Source of the DNA: Bacteroidota bacterium
GTDB taxonomy: Bacteria > Bacteroidota > Bacteroidia > Cytophagales > Cyclobacteriaceae
Length of the DNA stretch: 11,636 nucleotides
NCBI GenBank assembly: GCA_023417785.1
Contig: JAEZEH010000161.1
Span: 1-11,636, forward strand
Direction of reading: 5' to 3'
The notes below the pieces were generated by a model that was not told where the DNA came from, searched no databases, and worked only from the letters and a program-made list of their open reading frames with translations. Made by a program: the position numbers and the translations under genes. Below are positions 7,803 to 11,636 of the stretch, piece by piece (the first letter of the stretch is position 1; every line of letters begins with the position of its first letter).

Positions 7803-9594
7803 GATCTTGTCTATTCGTCGGTTTAAAGGGCCGCGTTTTTGCAGGGTTTCCCGGCACTTGGCCGAAAGGCCCGGTGCCTCCGTCAGATCGCGCATCATGT
7901 CGAGCTGAAGGTTGTTTTCCGGCTTCCATTTCTTTCGGTTGACCACTTTCATGAGCGCTTCAAAGTCGGCCTGAACGGATTCTAATTCATTCTGGCGATC
8001 AACCACATATTCCTTCAGGAGCGCATCTTCGGCCATTAGTAGTTCCGCCTCGCGCATGGCGCCGATCTGCCATTGTCGGAATTCCCGTAACCCACCGCTG
8101 GCCTGTCCCTGGTGACTTGGCCGTCCGAGGATATGAAGCAGTAAGCCGAAGATTTGAACCGCTTCGGGCATATCGAGAAAAGCGCCCCGCTCTGGGTGCG
8201 AAAATCTGGATCCCTTTTTCATTCAGTGCCTTCTCAAAATCCGCGACGGCTCCGTTCTTCGCGCCCATGTAACTCAGTGAAGGAAAGAGAAACGCCACCT
8301 GATTGTAGTCCTGGATTTTCCCATTTGCCCGCAAATCGAAAACGAACTGGGCCACCTGATCGAACACGGTTTCTTTTTCCTTTCGTTCTGTCGTAACTAC
8401 TGCGGGAAAATCTTCCTGATTGAATGGTTTTATCTTCTTATCGGCCACCCGATAATGGCCTTCGCCGTTGATTTTTTTCCAATTCGACTGGTCGATGAAT
8501 GTGGTATAGAAATCAACAATTTTCTTTTTCGAGCGATAGTTTGTGTCGAGGTCGATACGGGTTGGCTTTTCACCGAGGAAATTCAGGCACCGCGTTTCAA
8601 ACTCAACGAGGTTCTCGACCGTAGCTCCCCGAAAACGATAGAGAGCCTGATCGTCGTCGCCAACCACGCAGATGTTCTTACACTTTTTTGCAAGTTCGAA
8701 ATAGATTTGTTCCTGAATGGAATTGGTATCCTGATACTCGTCGACGATGATGTGTTCGTAGGCGTCTTTTGAACCATCGTAGCCAGTGATCTTGTCGAAA
8801 GCCTTTTGCTGAAGCAGCGAGAAGTCAACCGATTCGATTTTTTCCTGCTGAAGGCTTTGTTTGTAGAAGGAATACATGTTCAGGATTCGCTGAAGCGTTT
8901 CATCCTTTGTTTTGACTTTCGTCACATTAAGGTTTTCCTCCGAAAAGCGATTGAAGATGCTGATGAGGTTAGTGGCTGCAACGTGCCGGGAATAAAGGTC
9001 CTTACCGGTAAAGTACGTGTTGATTTCACGTTGCGCCTGTTCCTCGTCTTTTTCGATATCCTCCGAATTGAAATATCCTCCGGCGTTTAATAACTCACGC
9101 CAGTAGGCTCTGCGATAAACCCTGAAATATTGGGCAAGCGAATCAAGAAGCACCGGGGCTCTGCTTCGCGTCCCGTCGGCGGAGAATCTTCGACCCCGGT
9201 CGATAAGAATGTCCTGGCAAATCGAGTGCACTGTGCCGATAGCCATCGGCGAAATATCAAATGGTCTTCCGGTCTCATTGGTAATCATTCCAAGCAAGCT
9301 CCGGAGGCCTTCTTTCAGCTGGTGCGCGGCTTTTTCGGTGAACGTGGCGAGAAAGATGTTCCGGGGATTGACGTTGTGAAACACGATAAGATTGACGGTT
9401 CTCCACAAAATCACGCGGGTTTTGCCTGAGCCGGGTCCTGCGGTGAGAAAGAGAGGTCCGTCTACATGGCGAATGGCTTGCTCCTGCTTTTCGTTGGGGA
9501 TGAAGTTCTTAAGTTTCCAGTAGTCTTCGAGGTTCAATCCAAATTCCGGTTTATTGCGCTGAAAATAGAAAATTACCCCGACATGTATTGTCAA
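7800..9594 (-). pseudogene. UvrD/Rep-type superfamily 1 helicase, frameshifted and missing its C-terminal half
   Basis: Residues 1-472 read as the front of an SF1A helicase: Walker A AGPGSGKTR (52-60), motif Ia region FLATFTEKAA (81-90), Walker B IIVDEYQDTN (282-291), motif III VVGDDDQALYRFRGA (310-324) and LDTNYRS (349-355). After APRAGRF the frame shifts: an extra base in the AAAA run at 8178-8181 sends translation into an unrelated frame that stops at 7999. Without it, LDMPEAVQIFGLLLHILGRP continues for 125 more residues to RRIDKI and a TGA at 7800-7802. Even so restored (about 597 residues), motifs V and VI are absent, so no working motor is expected. The start is uncertain: 9594 is a TTG, no in-frame ATG precedes the homology, and the family-like beginning NLEDYWKLKNF follows another TTG at 9537. 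The gene probably belonged to the same defence or modification cluster as the methyltransferase and ORF6N genes. Confidence 0.85.
8178..8181 (-). other. One-base frameshift in a homopolymer of the helicase remnant
   Basis: The plus strand has AAAA here (TTTT in the gene). Three T would join APRAGRF directly to LDMPEAVQIFG in one frame. A single-base gain in a homopolymer can be a true mutation or a sequencing error; the C-terminal truncation of the gene is independent of it. Confidence 0.8.
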
Positions 9595-9610
9595 AAGTGC
9601 CTAATTCCGG

Positions 9611-9627
9611 GTAAATTCAGAATTTAC
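9611..9627. repeat. Perfect hairpin beside repeat copy B
   Basis: GTAAATT-CAG-AATTTAC, 7-bp arms and 3-base loop, 14 bp left of the direct repeat at 9642. Its sequence differs from the hairpin at 6460-6476 but its place relative to the repeat is nearly the same (14 versus 15 bp). Confidence 0.55.
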
Positions 9628-9641
9628 GATCTGTATGCGGC

Positions 9642-9690
9642 TTTGTGGTGCGGGTTCAATTCTGGCATTCGTTCGCGATTTTGTTCCGTC
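9642..9690. repeat. Direct repeat copy B, upstream of the helicase remnant
   Basis: Forty-nine bases aligning with copy A at 6492-6541 (40 of 50 aligned positions, one gap, same orientation). With copy A it brackets the whole helicase-ORF6N-methyltransferase segment, about 3.2 kb edge to edge. There is about 105 bp between it and the first recognisable helicase residues, so it does not sit exactly at that breakpoint. Confidence 0.65.
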
Positions 9691-9756
9691 GTTGCCAGCT
9701 TAAGTAAACGAAAGTCGCTACAAAACCTGTATGTTTATCAAACTCTCTTCAAGAAA

Positions 9757-9937
9757 ATGGCTAAAGACGCATTCGAAAATGATTTTCTAAAAAACCTTGA
9801 GTTGCACCTGTGTTAAGTCGTTGCTGAAAAGAACCAAGAGCAATGATCAGCAAACTTTGCTTCAATTTGCGGGAAGTCTTAATTCAACGGACATTCAAGA
9901 AATAAGCTCGGCTATCGAAGCAGGGTGCGAAAACTAG
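9757..9937 (+). pseudogene. Broken small gene, possibly an antitoxin relic
   Basis: From the ATG at 9757 the frame reads MAKDAFENDFLKNLELHLC and stops at 9816. The +1 frame over the same region is open from 9791 and ends at a TAG (9935-9937) with KSLLKRTKSNDQQ followed by TLLQFAGSLNSTDIQEISSA and IEAGCEN. That ending looks like real protein and recalls short Bacteroidota antitoxins that end in an acidic IEEGCE-type helix and precede a toxin gene; no toxin follows on this strand. I therefore read it as a frameshifted or truncated relic, though a short intact product from a TTG or CTG start cannot be ruled out. Its stop lies 2 bp from the stop of the convergent mazF-like gene. The family assignment is from memory of its general look and is weak. 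Confidence 0.35.
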
Positions 9938-9939
9938 CC

Positions 9940-10275
9940 TTAAAGCAAATCCAGTACTTTAATCAATCCAAGTTTTACCTCCTGCATTTCCATTGTTGAC
10001 AAAGACCCCAGATGCTTAACGAATCTTTCTTTTGAAATTGATTTAACCTGAAAGCAATCTGCGACACTTTCTTTTGAAATCCCATTGGTCTTTGACGGCT
10101 TCAAGAGTACATGCCAATCTCGAATGGACCGAACTGCATCCGTGACAGGAACTACAATTTTTAATTGAAGAGCTCCCATGCTATCATGATTCACAATTAT
10201 TGCGGGTCTTACTTTATCGATCTCTTGTCCAACTCTTGGAGCAAAATCAACCAACCAAACTTCACCATTCGTCAT
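9940..10275 (-). CDS. mazF: MazF/PemK-family endoribonuclease toxin
   Basis: This 111-residue protein has the compact MazF/PemK barrel pattern: NGEVWLVDFAPRVGQE at 3-18, RPAIIVN at 23-29, a PVTDA strand at 43-47, and SVADCFQVKSISKERF at 70-85. The family's conserved Arg (here Arg23) and Thr (Thr45) of the RNA-cleaving site appear to be kept, so an active sequence-specific mRNA interferase is expected; the cleaved sequence cannot be predicted. Its ATG overlaps the antitoxin stop as ATGA (10272-10275), the usual arrangement for translational coupling and tight stoichiometry. Length and termini fit the family and I see no damage. It is convergent with the relic at 9757-9937. Confidence 0.93.
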   Translation of the reverse strand: MTNGEVWLVDFAPRVGQEIDKVRPAIIVNHDSMGALQLKIVVPVTDAVRSIRDWHVLLKPSKTNGISKESVADCFQVKSISKERFVKHLGSLSTMEMQEVKLGLIKVLDLL

Positions 10276-10565
10276 TCTTCAAGGATGTCAGGATCAGCAT
10301 CAGAGAAATTATTGGCGCTCTTGGCATAGTAGTTTATTGTTTCAGGATCATTAGCCTGAGATTCCATTCTCTTGTAGAGAGCAGCTTTGTTTTTCCTCAA
10401 TTTCTCGACAGCCTTCTGAAAAGTTGTGTTTTCCGCTGCAGAGCGTATCAATATCCCGCCTTCTGTTTCTTCGATTATGACCCTTTCGAGTTTGTATTTT
10501 TTAACCAGTTCAGAAGGTATAATAACAGCCTTGCTATTTCCTACAGACGTTAATGTTTTAATCAT
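10272..10565 (-). CDS. mazE: AbrB/MazE-type antitoxin of the MazF-like toxin
   Basis: The 97-residue product starts with a SpoVT/AbrB swapped-hairpin DNA-binding domain: LTSVGNSKAVIIPSELVKKY at 5-24, then the GGILIRSA strand about 46-53. A polar, acidic tail (about 55-97, ending DADPDILEE) would thread into and block the toxin. It is transcribed first and overlaps the toxin start by 4 bp. In this family the antitoxin, alone or with toxin, represses its own promoter; the tandem GTTATAAC palindromes 18 bp upstream of the ATG are the natural target. No clear Shine-Dalgarno is seen; GGGAT lies just before the ATG. Confidence 0.92.
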   Translation of the reverse strand: MIKTLTSVGNSKAVIIPSELVKKYKLERVIIEETEGGILIRSAAENTTFQKAVEKLRKNKAALYKRMESQANDPETINYYAKSANNFSDADPDILEE

Positions 10566-10582
10566 ATCCCAATATACGATAA

Positions 10583-10601
10583 GTTATAACATTGTTATAA
10601 C
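10583..10601. promoter_or_regulatory. Candidate MazE operator: tandem GTTATAAC palindromes
   Basis: Two copies of the perfect 8-bp palindrome GTTATAAC (10583-10590 and 10594-10601) are separated by ATT, making a 19-bp site symmetric at all but the central base. It lies 18 bp upstream of the antitoxin ATG. Position and symmetry suit an autoregulatory operator for the swapped-hairpin antitoxin. I could not fix the promoter; CCAATATA at 10569-10576 reads TATATTGG on the minus strand but is very close to the ATG. Confidence 0.6.
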
Positions 10602-10690
10602 AAATTAGTCCGGTTTATAGTGCTTTTGAATTGACACACGAAGCGCCAATCTCCTCCAGATCCGCCTTCTGAATCAACAAATGGCCAGTT
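10602..10690. other. Divergent intergenic region, antitoxin side
   Basis: Nothing firm lies here. On the minus strand a frame reads KTGHLLIQKADLEEIGASCV and ends at a TAA near 10617; it looks faintly protein-like but has no start codon after the in-frame TAA upstream. Confidence 0.25.
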
Positions 10691-10709
10691 TTCAAAACAA
10701 TCTTTTGAA
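10691..10709. repeat. AT-rich inverted repeat overlapping the -33 box
   Basis: TTCAAAA-CAATC-TTTTGAA is a perfect 7-bp inverted repeat with a 5-base spacer. Its right arm contains the TTTG -33 element of the promoter below, so it could be a second regulator site; it has no T tract and is not a convincing terminator. Confidence 0.4.
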
Positions 10710-10734
10710 ATGCAACCGATTGCAATTACATTTA
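10704..10734 (+). promoter_or_regulatory. Bacteroidota-type promoter of the DUF6807 gene
   Basis: A -33 box TTTG (10704-10707), a spacer of exactly 19 bp, and a -7 box TACATTTA (10727-10734) match the Bacteroidota primary-sigma pattern TTTG-N19-TAnnTTTG at all fixed positions but the last. Transcription should begin near 10738-10742, giving a leader of about 70 bases before the ATG at 10811. Confidence 0.7.
10711..10724. promoter_or_regulatory. LacI-family-type operator between the -33 and -7 boxes
   Basis: TGCAACCGATTGCA has arms TGCAA/TTGCA around a central CG and is symmetric at 12 of 14 positions, the form of LacI/GalR/CcpA operators (TGNAANCGNTTNCA). It lies wholly inside the spacer of the promoter, where a bound repressor would block RNA polymerase. 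This suggests induction of the downstream gene by a sugar or sugar derivative; the regulator gene is not in the window. Confidence 0.7.
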
Positions 10735-10777
10735 ACTGTTTCATTTAGAATCTGTCGCCTGAGCTGGTCAATTCGAA

Positions 10778-10791
10778 TGCAACCGATTTAA
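10778..10791. promoter_or_regulatory. Second, half-conserved LacI-type operator in the leader
   Basis: TGCAACCGATTTAA repeats the left arm and core of the site at 10711; 13 bases (AATGCAACCGATT) are identical at 10709 and 10776, 67 bp apart. The right arm is degenerate. It lies in the expected 5' leader and could be an auxiliary site for looping or roadblock repression. Confidence 0.5.
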
Positions 10792-10810
10792 TTAACCAAG
10801 CCGCCAAACC

Positions 10811-11636
10811 ATGAAAAGATGTCTTTTCGCGCTCCTTAGTGTCTTTCTCCTCTTCGCGTTCCCCTCAAACGCACAAAAACCACTGATAACACTCGAGGTC
10901 GATAGCGAACCCAATCAGGTTCACTCATTCCCTTTCACTTTCCCGTTTTCAAAACCGGCGCCTCCAGATTCGCAGCTTTCCCTTATCGAGGTACGCGGCC
11001 GGGAAAAGGTGAGCATTCCCTTTCAATCCGTCAACAATGGAAGTAGCCGGGAAATTTCTTTCATGGTCCCTCCTCTTAAATCGAACGTAGCCGATAAACG
11101 TGTCTTTCAATTGATCGCTAAAAAGCCCAGCCCTGCCGTGGGTGCAATGCGCGCCACGAAGTCAAACGGCGCCCTTGTCATCAGTGCTGGTGAAAAGAAG
11201 TTGCTGCAATACCAGTTCGAAACTTTGTATCCTCCCGCCGGGGTTGATAGTGTATTCGGACGGGGCGCGTTTATTCACCCGCTTTGGTCTCCCGAGGGAC
11301 AAGTCTTAACGCGAATTCAACCTCCCGACCACTATCATCACTACGGCATCTGGAATCCCTGGACGCACATCCTGTTCGAAGGCGACACCGTAGATCTCTG
11401 GAACCTGAACAAGGAACACGGCACCGTGCGCTTCGCGGATTTTAAATCCATACAGGAAGGCCCGGTGTTCAGTTCCTATAGCGCGTTACACGAACATGTT
11501 GTATTCAAGGAAAACGAAAAGGTCATCCTGAATGAATACCAGACGGTCACCGTATATCAACCTGAAGATGACGCCTACATTGTGGACATCGATATTGAAT
11601 TAAGCTGCGCCACCCAAAGTCCGGTGCTGCTGTTGC
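10811..11636 (+). CDS. Secreted PmoA/DUF6807-family protein, 3' end outside the window
   Basis: The frame is open from the ATG at 10811 to the window edge (275 codons seen). It starts with a clear Sec signal peptide (MKRCLFALLSVFLLFAFPSN, cleavage probably after Ala21 before QKP), so the protein is exported. Residues about 23-110 form a beta-rich N-terminal region. The family core follows from about 120, with RGAFIHPLWSPEGQVLTRIQ (151-170), the histidine-rich DHYHHYGIWNP (173-183) and GDTVDLWNLN (191-200). Databases name the family 'methane oxygenase PmoA', which misleads: these proteins are not membrane methane monooxygenases. In Bacteroidota they are found in carbohydrate loci with unknown activity; the histidines could bind a metal. 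The upstream LacI-type operator within a good promoter agrees with sugar-controlled expression. No Shine-Dalgarno precedes the ATG. Confidence 0.88.
   Translation, partial: MKRCLFALLSVFLLFAFPSNAQKPLITLEVDSEPNQVHSFPFTFPFSKPAPPDSQLSLIEVRGREKVSIPFQSVNNGSSREISFMVPPLKSNVADKRVFQLIAKKPSPAVGAMRATKSNGALVISAGEKKLLQYQFETLYPPAGVDSVFGRGAFIHPLWSPEGQVLTRIQPPDHYHHYGIWNPWTHILFEGDTVDLWNLNKEHGTVRFADFKSIQEGPVFSSYSALHEHVVFKENEKVILNEYQTVTVYQPEDDAYIVDIDIELSCATQSPVLLL

Larger units (their letters stand above)
9595..9756. other. Gene-free stretch between helicase remnant and toxin-antitoxin region
   Basis: It holds a hairpin (9611-9627), direct repeat copy B (9642-9690) and, on the plus strand, TATGTTTA (9730-9737), a seven-of-eight match to the Bacteroidota -7 box 19 bp before the ATG at 9757, with no TTTG at the expected -33 position. 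A plus-strand open frame runs through it but continues from antisense helicase sequence and is not supported as a gene. Confidence 0.4.

Noticed and set aside
9466..9816. 116-codon plus-strand frame spanning repeat copy B
   Set aside because: Its first part is antisense to the helicase and its product matches nothing I know; only the last 19 codons, read from the ATG at 9757, are considered as part of a relic.
10617..10727. Minus-strand frame with a protein-like end (KTGHLLIQKADLEEIGASCV) upstream of the antitoxin
   Set aside because: It has an in-frame stop just upstream, no start codon, and overlaps the promoter of the DUF6807 gene on the other strand.
1..11636. CRISPR array, tRNA, rRNA or transposase
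   Set aside because: I saw no regularly spaced repeats, cloverleaf with conserved T-loop, rRNA-like sequence or recognisable transposase or integrase frame on either strand.

Overview
The window looks like chromosomal DNA of a member of the Bacteroidota, most likely a cytophagale. The signs are an FtsX-type permease of the large family expanded in that order, a secreted DUF3857/transglutaminase protein with a -Q|T type signal-peptide end, an ORF6N protein, start codons with little or no Shine-Dalgarno sequence, and one promoter that fits the Bacteroidota pattern TTTG-N19-TAnnTTTG almost exactly. The lineage is inferred from family resemblance only; there is no rRNA in the window.

Layout. Positions 1-6273 are two minus-strand envelope genes: a 3'-incomplete MacB/FtsX-like permease (1-2384) and, upstream of it in the direction of transcription, a 1253-residue exported TPR/DUF3857/transglutaminase protein (2512-6273). 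Both are intact where visible.

Positions about 6400-9700 hold a decayed DNA-modification or defence segment, all on the minus strand: a UvrD-type helicase that has lost its C-terminal half and carries a one-base frameshift (7800-9594), an intact ORF6N-domain gene (7227-7760), and only the first 209 residues of a type III Mod-like adenine methyltransferase (6540-7169). The segment is bracketed by two diverged direct copies of a 50-bp repeat (6492-6541 and 9642-9690, 40 of 50 positions alike), each with a small hairpin of different sequence about 15 bp to its left. A 23-bp near-palindrome inside the ORF6N gene has a 19/23 copy exactly where the helicase homology ends, just upstream of the ORF6N start.

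Positions 9757-10601 are toxin-antitoxin territory: a plus-strand relic that resembles a small antitoxin, convergent with an intact minus-strand MazE/MazF-like pair (10565-9940) whose genes overlap by ATGA and are preceded by a tandem 8-bp palindrome that is a good autoregulatory operator candidate.

From 10691 a plus-strand unit starts: a canonical Bacteroidota promoter with a LacI-family-type operator placed exactly between its -33 and -7 elements, then a secreted PmoA/DUF6807-family protein (10811 to the window end), which points to a sugar-controlled catabolic locus continuing beyond the window.

I did not find a complete new system. The most unusual points are the paired structured repeats around the eroded defence genes and the ORF6N palindrome with its copy at a gene breakpoint.
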